Positions 36,701-46,900 of a stretch of 64,000 nucleotides of DNA are shown here, piece after piece (position 1 is the stretch's first letter; every line of letters begins with the position of its first letter). The DNA comes from Ilumatobacter sp963746265. Its GTDB lineage: Bacteria; Actinomycetota; Acidimicrobiia; Acidimicrobiales; Ilumatobacteraceae. The DNA is taken from positions 372,001-436,000 of the forward strand of contig CAVVAM010000014.1 of NCBI GenBank assembly GCA_963746265.1, written 5' to 3'. The notes below the pieces were generated by a model that was not told where the DNA came from, ran no database searches, and saw only the letters and a program-made list of their open reading frames with translations. The translations under genes and the position numbers were made by a program.

Positions 36701-37968
36701 ACACCCGCCTCGTCGCCTACATCACCACCACCCCCAACACCACACCCCCCACCACCCACCAACTCCGCACCTGGTGCCGACACACCCTCCCCGACCACAT
36801 GATCCCCACCATCGTGGTCCCCCTCGAACACCTCCCACTCACCGCCTCCAACAAGATCGACCGCAACCAACTCCCCACCCCCACACCCGACACCACCACC
36901 ACCACACCCCACGAACCACCCCACCCCGGACTCGAAACCGACATCGCCACCATCTGGTCCACCGTCCTCAACACCACCAACATCGGACGCCACGACAACT
37001 TCTTCCACCTCGGCGGCCACTCACTCCTCGCCGTCCGTGTGTTCGCCGAGATCGAACGGCGTCTCGGACGCCGGGTGCGGTTGTCGGCGCTCTTCCAGGC
37101 ACCCACGGTGGCCGAGTTGGCGGCGCTCGTCTCCTCCGAAGCCGGCGAACAGCACTGGACGTCGCTCGTGCCGGTGCAGCCGCACGGCGAGTCGGCACCG
37201 CTGTTCTACGTGGCACCGTTCCTCATCACGGCCCTCAGCTTCGCCAACCTCGGCCGGGCACTCGGCCACGATCAGCCGTTGTACGTGCTGCAGCCGCAGG
37301 GCCTCGAGACCGACGATCCGGTCCACGACACGATCGAGGCGATGGCCGCGCACTACGTCGACGAGATCCGCGAGGTGCAGCCGTCGGGGCCCTACACGAT
37401 CGGTGGACACTGCTCCGGCAGCCTGGTCGCGCTCGAGATGGCACGACTGCTCGAGGCCGACGGCGAGGCGGTGACCCGTCTGATCGTCGTCGACGCGGAA
37501 CCTCCGAACGTCGAACGGCCCTACCAGGCGTGGACGTCGTACCTCGCCGGTCGGTTCCACCACTATCGCACCGAGCGACGACTGGTCCATGCGCTGCGAT
37601 GGAAGATCCGTGTCGCCGCCGAACTCACTGCCGGCCGCTGGTTCGGCAGCGCCGATCGGCGCCGCATCGCCCGCATGCGGGCGGTGCATGCGGGTGCACA
37701 CGGCTCCTACCGGGCATCGGGCACGATCGACGCGGACATCCTGCTCGTGCGGAGCGCGGAGTGGGCGGGCGACCCGGCCAACGACTGGCACCTCCACTGG
37801 CGGGATCTCAGCACCGGCGCCTTGACGCTCGAGTCCGTACCGGGTACCCATGCGGGGCTGGTCGAGCTCGACAACGCGGCCGACCTGGCAGCTTCGATCT
37901 CTCGGACCACGAGGCTCGACAGCGATCCCCACACGATCCGGACGGCGCTGGCGGCCGCCGGCGCCTGA
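30754..37968 (+). CDS. Two-module nonribosomal peptide synthetase (C-A-PCP-C-A-PCP-TE)
   Basis: 2,404 aa. C1 ~10-430 (HHLVADLW ~140); A1 ~475-985 (YTSGSTGRPKG ~635, NTYGPTETT, YRTGDL, NKIDR); PCP1 with FHLGGHSLL (Ser1030 carries phosphopantetheine); C2 ~1085-1510 (HHIISDEW ~1219); A2 ~1535-2045 (YTSGSTGRPKG ~1693, NVYGPTETT); PCP2 (Ser2090); thioesterase ~2130-2404 with GGHCSGS, i.e. Cys2220 where Ser is usual. It should condense two amino acids and release the product. The leading C domain suggests an acyl or aminoacyl group comes first, from a lipid donor or another synthetase. My reading of the A-domain pockets, DTTAASTVTK and DPMAICVVWK, matches no standard code I know. No MbtH or phosphopantetheinyl transferase gene is in the window. 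The second half of each A domain plus the start of PCP is a 725-bp exact repeat. Confidence 0.95.
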   Translation: MMVEHGAHGTRLSMSAVQRGMWLRDQLAANSIVNRVGVAFRISGALDAARFDRSVRDVVARHELLRSSVRDIDGVPTFAVSAVTAVGAELLDAPSWTESAVDDFVRNWIAAPYDLGSGPLCRFAVLRRSERDHVVLVGAHHLVADLWSLAVALTEIEHRYEELTDGVPRPARHSRMSWADHVAHEAARTDGHDVERHLRYWRRQLARASTAVAIAGAVGSGAADPHRGAIEARTAGRGQTTRMHTVARSLGARPFDVVLAAFETALHRTFSVDDLAVVTTRAARTTGNARLVGAIAEPVLLNHRLERDDTFADLVRRVRATVDEAFDHAVVPLQRAIELIRPDDPPRPEIGFIWQKTKRSGDGRASLAAALSRPGVRTTYAGMQIESMAVDHRPAALPLTLLAAEIDGRLELVIEYACDRFDADSVRRLLDRIEIVLDAMLADPDQRVGTAPVLTGEELDDLRREWAEATVATVPDGSLIDLVLDRLDRDPTRPALRCCSVRLDRGQVSHRVTLLAHRLAEAGVEHGDRVGIVLDRSVDAVIAVLAVLRCGAAFVPIDPRHPASRMSFLLSDAGCATAIANRSISSALSGLDDPVGLVVIVVDPDAADDSSATQAGGAPGFGGRPIEPTDLAYIMYTSGSTGRPKGVEVEHRNVISCATAMAELHGVDQHTVIASQASLSFDTSITDVFMGLLTGAEIVIAPTAAATDGAALGELLTETGATFLDATPTTWRMLIESGWAGAPDFVAVSGGETLSPDLAGELLDRAGTVWNTYGPTETTVTTLAHRIRNRDGAVVPLGAPIPGTRVYVLDQHRQPVPDGTIGELYIAGNGVTRGYHHHPDLTHHHYLDDPFHPHQRMYRTGDLAHRGTHPTTHQPTYYFHGRTDHQIKLRGQRIELGEIEAAITHHPDITNTAVTTHDITPDDTRLVAYITTTPNTTPPTTHQLRTWCRHTLPDHMIPTIVVPLEHLPLTASNKIDRNQLPTPTPDTTTTTPHEPPHPGLETDIATIWSTVLNTTNIGRHDNFFHLGGHSLLATKIASRIRTQVGCDVSVRTVFESPTIARLAVVVREKIRGVPPLPPVEVHLDASHHPLTFSQERMWFLNQVDPDGLAYHITFAARLRGALDIDALRSAVRTVGERHDSLRTVFGIHDGAPMQQIVEDATFDLEIRDHTQVDPTQRWDHVREQITAEAREPFRLDTFPLVRFVVFRLADDDHGVLITMHHIISDEWSFGLMTHEIVACYRAAVAGVPADLPPPGVRAVDYARWHRHLIDGHVLDHQLAYWRRQLGGLQVTELPTDRPRPAVLTAEGAMVTSDFPPDLRPLLEQFCRDQQVSTYMVLLAAYQLLLGRLSSTEDVAVGTAIANRNWLESESLVASLVNTLVLRTDTSGQPTFLELVRRVERTTLDAFANQDLPFARLVTDLHQTGNSERPALYRAFFNVLNGPFGMPDLGGIEMEYVMVDRGATQLDLSLAISTVADIAVVEYDTDLFDRSTIETFIDRFWNVVRSGLIEPEQIADRIPLVLADEIDALRAEWAATAAPADDPWQAPVHRIIADRAERAPERVAVRCDDAQLTFGELRDRIEVVADGLRASGVMPGDRVGLFAARSLDAVPAVLGTLRAGAAFVPLDPCHPADRVNHTLRDAECVLVLADRDRPDAIDDLPWLDLRTIDDTTDIGSQTPRPVDDIALDDLAYVMYTSGSTGRPKGVGVTHANLLHFLRGARDRLALATDDVMIAMTTLTFDPALMEILLPLAVGARVEVAPSRITGDGAALRRLIESSGTTIAQATPTAWRMLIESGWTGHAGMTIVCGGEIMTPELAGELLDRAGTVWNVYGPTETTVWSTFEAVTADSSTSAVVPLGAPIPGTRVYVLDQHRQPVPDGTIGELYIAGNGVTRGYHHHPDLTHHHYLDDPFHPHQRMYRTGDLAHRGTHPTTHQPTYYFHGRTDHQIKLRGQRIELGEIEAAITHHPDITNTAVTTHDITPDDTRLVAYITTTPNTTPPTTHQLRTWCRHTLPDHMIPTIVVPLEHLPLTASNKIDRNQLPTPTPDTTTTTPHEPPHPGLETDIATIWSTVLNTTNIGRHDNFFHLGGHSLLAVRVFAEIERRLGRRVRLSALFQAPTVAELAALVSSEAGEQHWTSLVPVQPHGESAPLFYVAPFLITALSFANLGRALGHDQPLYVLQPQGLETDDPVHDTIEAMAAHYVDEIREVQPSGPYTIGGHCSGSLVALEMARLLEADGEAVTRLIVVDAEPPNVERPYQAWTSYLAGRFHHYRTERRLVHALRWKIRVAAELTAGRWFGSADRRRIARMRAVHAGAHGSYRASGTIDADILLVRSAEWAGDPANDWHLHWRDLSTGALTLESVPGTHAGLVELDNAADLAASISRTTRLDSDPHTIRTALAAAGA
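33128..33852 (+). repeat. 725-bp perfect repeat, copy in NRPS module 1
   Basis: Identical base for base to 36308-37032 (offset 3,180). It covers the A-domain C-terminal part from just after the ETT-V core motif through the PCP serine. The coding strand is strikingly C-rich and G-poor, with runs of ACC/CAC codons, unlike flanking NRPS sequence. Confidence 0.95.
36308..37032 (+). repeat. 725-bp perfect repeat, copy in NRPS module 2
   Basis: Second copy of 33128-33852. Upstream of both copies the A cores are diverged except for short blocks around the A4-A5 motifs, and downstream the PCP ends diverge at once, so the boundaries are sharp. Confidence 0.95.
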
Positions 37969-37990
37969 TCGGTCCAGCGATCCGTCAGCG

Positions 37991-40900
37991 TCAGTCGGCG
38001 ATGTCGAATGCGTCGACGTCGTGGCCGGTTCCGGCGACGAGCCCGCTCGACACACCATCGAACGACAACGACCAGACACCGGCCGAATACAGCCCGACGC
38101 TCACGTCGGGGAGCGCTCCGAGGCCCGGTACCGTGGTGTCGGTGCTGTTGAACGAGGCGTAGAACGTCGTCGGGTCGACGATACGAAGGGCGTCGATGTC
38201 GGCCGATCCGGGGAGCCCGGCGGCCGACGCATCCCAGAATCGTGTGAACGCGACGCCGTCCCAGCTGTAGATGTCGGCGTCGTCGCCGCTGCCGACGCCG
38301 GGGACCGTGGAGTTGCCGACGGTCGAGAAGTACATCAGGCTTCCGTCGACGGAGACTGCGTCGACATCGTGGCCATTCGACGTCAACCCGAGCGCAGTGC
38401 CGTCGAAGTACAGCGACCAGCTCGTGCCGTCGAAGAACACGACGTCCTCGTCCTGGACCGTGCCGATACCGGGGACGGCGACGTCGCCGGTGAACGACAG
38501 GTAGAAGCTCGTCGCGTCGACCCGGTCGTACGCGTCGACGTCGGCACCGCCCGGCAGACCGGCACTACCGGCGCCGGCCGCATCGAACACGCGGGCGAAG
38601 GCGGCCCCGTCCCAGCTGTAGATGTCGGCGTCGTCGGGGCCGCCGACGCCGGGAACCGAGGTGTTGCCGACGGTCGACAGGTACACCGTCGGCGACGACT
38701 GCGGAGCGGCCGTGGTGGTGAACGTGGTCGCGGCCGGTGCCATCGTGTTGCCGGCGGCATCGGTCGCACCGGACACGTCGACGGTGTACACCACACCGTT
38801 CGCGAGCGGGCCCGACGGCGTGAACGTCGCCGTGTTCGTCCCCACGTCATACGACGTCGTCCCGGCCACCGCAGCACCACCCGCCGCCGTCACCGCGATC
38901 ACCACACTCGTGTCGACCACCGGCTCACTGAACGTCACCGCCACCGACGACCCCACCGCCACAGCGACCGCACCATCACCCGGCACCACCGCCGACACCA
39001 CCGGCTCCGTCACATCCGGCGGAGAAGGCAGACCGGTGAAGATGACGTCGACGTAGTAGTTGGACGAGTTGAAACTACTCGTCGGGAACCCACCACCGCC
39101 GTAGACGTACAACCCGTTGCCACCCGACGGCGCCGACGCCAACGCGGTCAGCGGTCCGTTGACGACCTCCGTCGCAAAACCACCCGAACCCAGCGAGTAC
39201 CCGCCGTTCGGGGCGTGGTACGACGCAACGTACGTGGTGCCCGCCGTCACCGGGACCGGACTCGCGAACGTCGCCTCCTGCCACCCGGTCGCCGACTCAT
39301 TCGTGAACGTCACCGTACCGAGCAGCGTGCCCGTCGACGTCCACAGATTCCCCACGTGGGTCCCCGTGTTCCCGGCACCCTTGTAGAAACGGATCCCATC
39401 GATCGTGCCGTCCACACTGGCCTGGAACTTCACACCCAACTCGACCGCACCGTCCGGCGAACTCTCCACCGGCGGCACCACCGAACCGAAGATGTTGCAC
39501 GGACACACACCGGCCGCGACCGTCGTGAACGTCGTGACGGCCGGTGCCATCGTGTTGCCGGCGGCATCGGTCGCACCGGACACGTCGACGGTGTACACCA
39601 CACCGTTCGCGAGCGGGCCCGACGGCGTGAACGTCGCCGTGTTCGTCCCCACGTCATACGACGTCGTCCCGGCCACCGCAGCACCACCCGCCGCCGTCAC
39701 CGCGATCACCACACTCGTGTCGACCACCGGCTCACTGAACGTCACCGCCACCGACGACCCCACCGCCACAGCAACCGCACCATCACCCGGCACCACCGCC
39801 GACACCACCGGCTCCGTCACATCGGTGGCGGCCGTGGTGGTGAACGTGGTCGCGGCCGGTGCCATCGTGTTGCCGGCGGCATCGGTCGCACCGGACACGT
39901 CGACGGTGTACACCACACCGTTCGCGAGCGGGCCCGACGGCGTGAACGTCGCCGTGTTCGTGCCGGCCGAGTAACTCGTCGTGCCGGCCACCGCAGCACC
40001 ACCCGCCGCCGTCACCGCGATCACCACACTCGTGTCGACCACCGGCTCACTGAACGTCACCGCCACCGACGACCCCACCGCCACATCGACCGCACCATCA
40101 CCCGGCACCACCGCCGACACCACCGGCTCCGTCACATCCGGCGGCGGCGGAACATCGGTGAAGATGACGTCGACGTAGTAGTTGGACGAGTTGAAACTAC
40201 TCGTCGGGAACCCACCACCGCCGTAGACGTACAACCCGTTGCCACCCGACGGCGCCGACGCCAACGCGGTCAGCGGTCCGTTGACGACCTCCGTCGCAAA
40301 ACCACCCGAACCCAGCGAGTACCCGCCGTTCGGGGCATGGTACGACGCAACGTACGTGGTGCCCGCCGTCACCGGGACCGGACTCGCGAACGTCGCCTCC
40401 TGCCACCCGGTCGCCGACTCATTCGTGAACGTCACCGTACCGAGCAGCGTGCCCGTCGACGTCCACAGATTCCCCACGTGGGTCCCCGTGTTCCCGGCAC
40501 CCTTGTAGAAACGGATCCCATCGATCGTGCCGTCCACACTGGCCTGGAACTTCACACCCAACTCGACCGCACCGTCCGGCGAACTCTCCACCGGCGGCAC
40601 CACCGAACCGAAGATGTTGCACGGACACACACCGGCCGCGACCGTCGTGAACGTCGTGACGGCCGGTGCCATCGTGTTGCCGGCGGCATCGGTCGCACCG
40701 GACACGTCGACGGTGTACACCACACCGTTCGCGAGCGGGCCCGACGGCGTGAACGTCGCCGTGTTCGTGCCGGCCGAGTAACTCGTCGTCCCGGCCACCG
40801 CAGCACCACCCGCCGCCGTCACCGCGATCACCACACTCGTGTCGACCACCGGCTCACTGAACGTCACCGCCACCGACGACCCCACCGCCACAGCAACCGC

Positions 40901-43900
40901 ACCATCACCCGGCACCACCGCCGACACCACCGGCTCCGTCACATCGACGACACCTGTCGCGAACGCCACCGACACCGGACCCATGACGTTCCCGGACGGA
41001 TCTGTCGCACCGCTGATGTCGATCGTGTAGGTCGTACTCGGCGCCAGCGCAGTCGACGGCGTGAACGTCGCCGTGTTCGTGCCGGCCGAGTAACTCGTCG
41101 TGCCGGCCACCGCAGCACCACCCGACGGCGTCACCACGATCACCACACTCGTGTCGACCACCGGCTCACTGAACGTCACCGCCACCGACGACCCCACCGC
41201 GACATCGACCGCACCATCACCCGGCACCACCGCCGACACCACCGGCGGGGTCACGTCGACGACACCCGTCGTGAACGTGCCAGCGACCGGAGCCATCGTG
41301 TTCCCGGCAGCATCGGTCGCCCCGCTGATGTCGACCGTGAAGGTCGTGTTGCTCGCCAGCGGGACGGTCGGCGTGAACGTCGCCGTGTTCGTGGCGGCCG
41401 AGTAACTCGTCGTGCCGGCCACTGCGGCGCCGCCCGACGGCGTCACCACGATCTGCACACTGGTGCCGACGACCGGCTCGCTGAACGTCACCGCGACCGG
41501 ATCGGTCACCGCGACACCGGTCGCACCATTGGACGGAGAGATCGCCGCAACCGTCGGCGCGGTCGTGTCGACGGTCGGCTCCTCGTAGGAAGCGACGTAG
41601 CTGCCGGCAAGTGCGTCGAATCGTGCGTACTGGATCCCCTTGATCGTCATCGTCTGGAACGAGACCGACGAGCCACTGCGCTGCATCGCCGTGAGACTCG
41701 TACCGGCGGGACCGGCGATCGGCAGCATCGCCGTGAGGTTGTTCGCTCCCGTTCCGACGTTGATGTCGAACGACAGCGCGTTGCTCGCCCACGCCAGGTT
41801 CGCGAACGACGAGGCATTGCGACCGTCGATGAACTCGAGGGCAGCGCGCGCGGTCACGACCGGCACACCCCGAGTCTGAGCGGCGGCGAGGGTGGCGCTG
41901 TCTTCCTGCTTCACGGTCGAGTCGGTGTGATGGTTCGTGACGAAGTAGCCGTAGTACCCCTCGACTCCCAGAGCCCGATCGAGCAGGGCGTTCACGGTGA
42001 ACGGGTACGACTGACCCGACTCGTCGGTCATCTGGGTGGCGCCCTGGTACACGTCGACCATGGTGCCGTCGGTGTGCGAGAAGCGCTGTGGCATGCCGGA
42101 GCCGGTCATGAATCCGGGTCGATCGTTCACCCAGTTCGGCGGCCAGTAGTAGTAGTTGGCGTCGAACCGGATGCCGTTCTCGGATTCGACGACGAACTGG
42201 CTCTCCCAGTCGCTCCAGACCAAGCAGTGGAACCGGTTGCTCACGGGCGCCGAGACACTCGGGTAGGCGTTCGCGAACGAGGCCACCTCGCTCGTGTAGG
42301 TCGACCGGAGATCGTTGGTCGAGGTGAAGTTGCGGCATCCGTTCTGGACGTGGGGTGCGATTTCGAAGCCCTGCGCTTCGTAGCCGGCCGCCGCACTATT
42401 GCTCAGTGTCCCCGGATAGACGTACGACGTGATGCGGGGGCATTCCCAGTCGGCGACCGAGCATCCAGGGGGCGAAGCGGCGAGATAGGCGTCGAAGCGC
42501 CCGGCCGTCCCACCGTTCGCGTGATCGTCACCAGTGGCGATCACGACCGCCCGGTGATCATCGGGGAAGTACCAGAAACGAGGGAGCGGGAAGGCATCAC
42601 GGTTCACGTGCTGGACGATGTTCGCGAGCAGGCGCTGTTGCTCGTCGGCCTGCGGGATCGCGATCTTGTCCAGGTTGACCCAGTCGGCCTGCGAACCACC
42701 GAAGTACATGTCACTGGTGCGGACGATCCCGTCACCGAGGCCACCGTCGCGCTCCTGGCCCGCCCAGGCCGGGTTTCCCTGACGCGTGAGGACGACCGAA
42801 CGTGCGAGGTCGTAGGTGAACGCTGCTGCCTGACCCCCGTTCGGGCCCACGTTGCGAATGGTCACCGCCGGGCTCCCGGTCGACGTCGTCGCATCGCTGT
42901 AGAGCGTGGCGACGGCGGTCGCACCCGTGAGGGTGTACCGGTCGGCCGTGCCGTGGAACTGCATCGTGTCGGACACGATGCCCGTTCCGGGCGCGAGTGC
43001 GGTGTCGACGGCCAGATACGCGTCGGACAGCGTGCCGGCCACCGGTGTCAGGCCGAGCAAGCCGGCCAACTGCGGGTCGGGCCGGGATGCGACGAGGTTT
43101 CCGCCGGCACCGACCCATGACGTCAGCATCGACACCTGGCTCGCGGTGAGTGACACCGGACCGAGGAGGATCGTGGTGAACGTCGCTGCCTTGGCCGCGT
43201 CGAGGCCCGAGACATCGAACGTCTCGAACTCGTTGAGCCCCTCGCTGCGGAGGATCTCGGCGAAGTAGCCCGAGAAGGCATCGGTGCCGGCGGTCACCAC
43301 GCCGATCGGACCGCCGGGACCTTCGGTCGGCAGCGGGGGAGGCGGTCCACCGGTCGTGAAGGTCCAGTTCGTCGGCGTCATCGGGTTACCGACGTTGTCG
43401 ACCGCGCCGGCAACCGCGACGGTGTATCCCGTCGAGTCGTTCAGCCGCCCACTGGGTGTGAACGTGATCGTCCGGGAACCGGCGTCGTAGCTACTCGATC
43501 CCGACACGGTCGAACCGCCCACCTCGTCGAGCGTGACCGTCGCGCCGCTCACGGGCTCGTCGAACGTCGCCGACACCGACGTGTTCGCCGACACCCCCGT
43601 GGCACCGGCCGAGGGCACCCGGGCGCTCACCCCGGGCGGCGACGTGTCGACCGCCGACGTGTCGTACACCACGTCGACCCAGTAGTTCTCCGACTGATAC
43701 GTGTTCTGCGGGAACGTCCCGGCCGTGCCCGTGTAGACGTAACGACCGTTGCCGCCCGCCGCGGCCGTCGAGAGTGCAGTCAACGGACCGTTGTTGACAC
43801 CGCCGGACGTGAAATAGCTCGAACTCGCCGAGTACCGCCCGTTCGGTGCGAAGTACGACGCGACGTATGTCGTTCCGGGATCGACGGGAATCGGATTCGA

Positions 43901-46900
43901 GAAATCGGCCTGCTGCCAGCCGGACGCCGTCTCGTTCGTGAACGTGACGCTCCCCAGCAGGGTTCCTGTCGACGTCCACAGATGCCCCAGATGCGTGCCC
44001 GTGTTCGAGGTGGCCTTGTGGAATCGGATCCCCGTGATGTATCCCGGCAGGGCCACATCGAACACCACTCCGACCTCGATCGAGTTCGTGTCGGACAGTT
44101 CCGTGCGGTCCGGCTGTGCCGACGCATCCCAGATCGAGCACGGGCAACCGGCGGGTCCGGCCGTGGTGAAGGTCCAGTTGGTGGCCGACATGGTGTTGCC
44201 GGACGCATCGGTCGCCCCACTCACCGTCACGGAGTAACCCGTCGTCTCGCCCAACGCGGCGCTGGGTGTGAACGTGATCGTCCGCGAACCGGCGTCGTAG
44301 CTGCTCGAACCCGCAACAGCCGGGCCGCCCGACTCGCTGACCGCAATCGTGGTTCCCGTCACCGGCTCGTTGAACGTGGCCGACACCGTGGCACCCACCG
44401 ACACGGCGACCGCGTCAGCGGCCGGCACCTGCGACACGATCGACGGGGGCGTCGTGTCGGTCACATTCGCATCGAACACCACGTCGACCCAGTAGTTCTC
44501 CGATTGGTACGTGTTGCCCGGGAACGTTCCCGCGGAACTGGTGTACACGTAGCGGCCGTTGCCGTTCGCCGCGCCATTCGCCAATGCCGTCAACGGACCG
44601 TTGGTGACACCGCCCGACGTGAAGTAGCTCGAACTCGCCGAGTACTGACCGTTCGGAGCAAAGTACGACGCCACGTACGTCGTGCCCACGTCCACCGGAA
44701 TCGGATTCGCGAAGTTGGCCTGCTGCCACCCCGACCCCGACTCGTTCGTGAACGTGACGCTCCCCAACAACGACCCCGTCGACGTCCAGAGGCTGCCGAC
44801 GTGCGTCCCCGTGTTCGAGGTCGCCTTGTGGAACCTGATCCCGGTGATGTACCCGGCCTCGGCGACGTCGAACACCACGCCGACTTCGACCGAGTTCGTG
44901 TCGCTCAGCTCCGTCCGGTCCGGCTGCGCCGACGCATCCCAGATGGAGCAGGGACAGGACGCCACGCCCCCGACGGTGACGGTGACCCCGGCCGACGGGG
45001 CCTCGAGGTTGGCGCTGTCGTCGGTCGCCCGGGACAGAATCGTCAGCGATCCGGCGGTTCCGCTGTTGAAGGTGTACGTCCAGTTGGTGCGGCCCTCGGC
45101 GCGACCCCACGTGGCACCACCGTCGACGGAGACCTCGACACCGCCGACCTGGCCGCCTCCGGCGTCGACGGCCGTGCCGGTCACGGTGAGGTTGGAGTTG
45201 GCGGGGACGGTGCCGGCGTCGGCCGGGCTCGTGATCGCAGACGTCGGGGCGACCGCATCGGTGGAGGCCGTGGCCGGGACGAGGCCGGGCTGCAGCGTCG
45301 CCGGCTGGACCCCCATGTCGGCGAAGAGGTTGACGGTCGCCTGCTGTGCAGCGACGTCGGAGGTGTTCGACGGGCCACGATCGTGCTGGCTGTCGAGCCC
45401 CCAGGCCCACTGAACCGTGCCGGCGCCGAACACGAGCGCACCACTCGGGGCGCGGTACATGGTCATGGCGTGCGTCGCGGAACCCGGGCCGAAGACGGAC
45501 CCCTCGTCGAGCAGGATGTCCTGGTTGGAGGCGAACGTCTCGGACACCCGGAACAAGCCTGCCGGCCGGAAACCGTTGTCGAGGTCTTCGTCCCACTCGT
45601 ACCCGATGATGTCGGAGCCGACCGTCGTGGTCTGGCTCCCGCTCAGTGCTTCGACGCGGGTGTTCCGCCAGAAACGCATGTCACCGTCCTCGGCCCCGAC
45701 GACCATGTCGACAGCGCAGCAGTTGACACGGAAGATCGTGCCGGTGAGCCCGTTCTCCGGACGACCGCCGTCGGCGGGCGGGCTGAATCGCAGATCGCGC
45801 CAGGTGCCGGTCCAGGTCGGATGCGCAGGGTCGGTGATCGCGCCGTCCGCGGTCTCCTTGTAGGAAACGAGCGTGCGGTAGGGCGTCGACGAGCCGTCGA
45901 TGCTGGGCTCCCAGCGGGTCTTCCAGTACACCTCGTTGCCGCTCATGAACGCGAGATTCACGCCGGCGTCGCGGGCGGCCTCGACGTTGGCACGTTGCGA
46001 CCCCGACCAGTACTCGTCATGGCCGACCGACAAGAAGATGCTGTGCTCGAGCAGTTCGGCGCCGAGGCGATCCGAGTCGATGCCGGTCGTGTAGCTCACG
46101 TCATAGCCATTGGCCTCGAGGTAGCGCACCATCGGGTACTCGGCGTTGAACACCCAGTCTTCGGGAGCGTTGTTGCGGGTGGTGAAGGGGCGGTTGTAGC
46201 TGACCTTGTAGGCCCGCCCGGCCGGCTGACCGGTGTAGAGGCTGTTGCCGCCGAAGTCGTTGTACGCCTGCCAGGTGGTGTCGGCGGTCTGGAACAGCAC
46301 GTCGGAGTTGCCGTCGTCGTCGCGCACGATGAACACGATGTGGCTCGAGCCCGAGGGCCCGTCGGTGCGCACCAGCTTGGCGAAGTAGATGCCCGACACC
46401 GCATCGGCGGGTACGTTCCACGACGCACTCTCCGACCAGTTGCCACAATCGACCAAACCGGTCGACGGGTCGTTGAGACAGTTCGGCTGGTTGGTGACGA
46501 GGGCCGGCGTGATCGAATCGACGAGGCGGGCGCCGTCGCCGCCGTAGTAGCCCATCCGATAGATGTCGAGCCGGAAGGCCGACGCCGTGGTGTCGACCTT
46601 GAAGCCGACCGTGTCGCCCTGGGCGACGCTGATGTCGGTGGCGAAGCCCTGGAGGTCGAAGCTGCCGGCGCCGCTGATGTCCCATTCGGACGGGGGGTTG
46701 CCGGGCTTCGAGTTCTCGCAGGCGATCTCGTTGGCGATCGGCTCGTCGCACGGAGCCGCCACGACGGTGCCGCTGTCGGCGATCGTCACCAGTGCGACGC
46801 TCGCGATCATCGCCAGGATCAGCGACATGCTCGCTGACGTCTTCGTCCGTTGTCCGCTCGTTCCGATGTGCACTGTTTCCGCCCTTGGTCGCATCCCCGC

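Noticed and set aside
37850..43120. A 1,756-codon open frame on the plus strand opposite the giant protein gene
   Set aside because: It is Arg/His-rich with no domains and mirrors the repeats of the real minus-strand gene. It comes from high-GC codon bias on the other strand.
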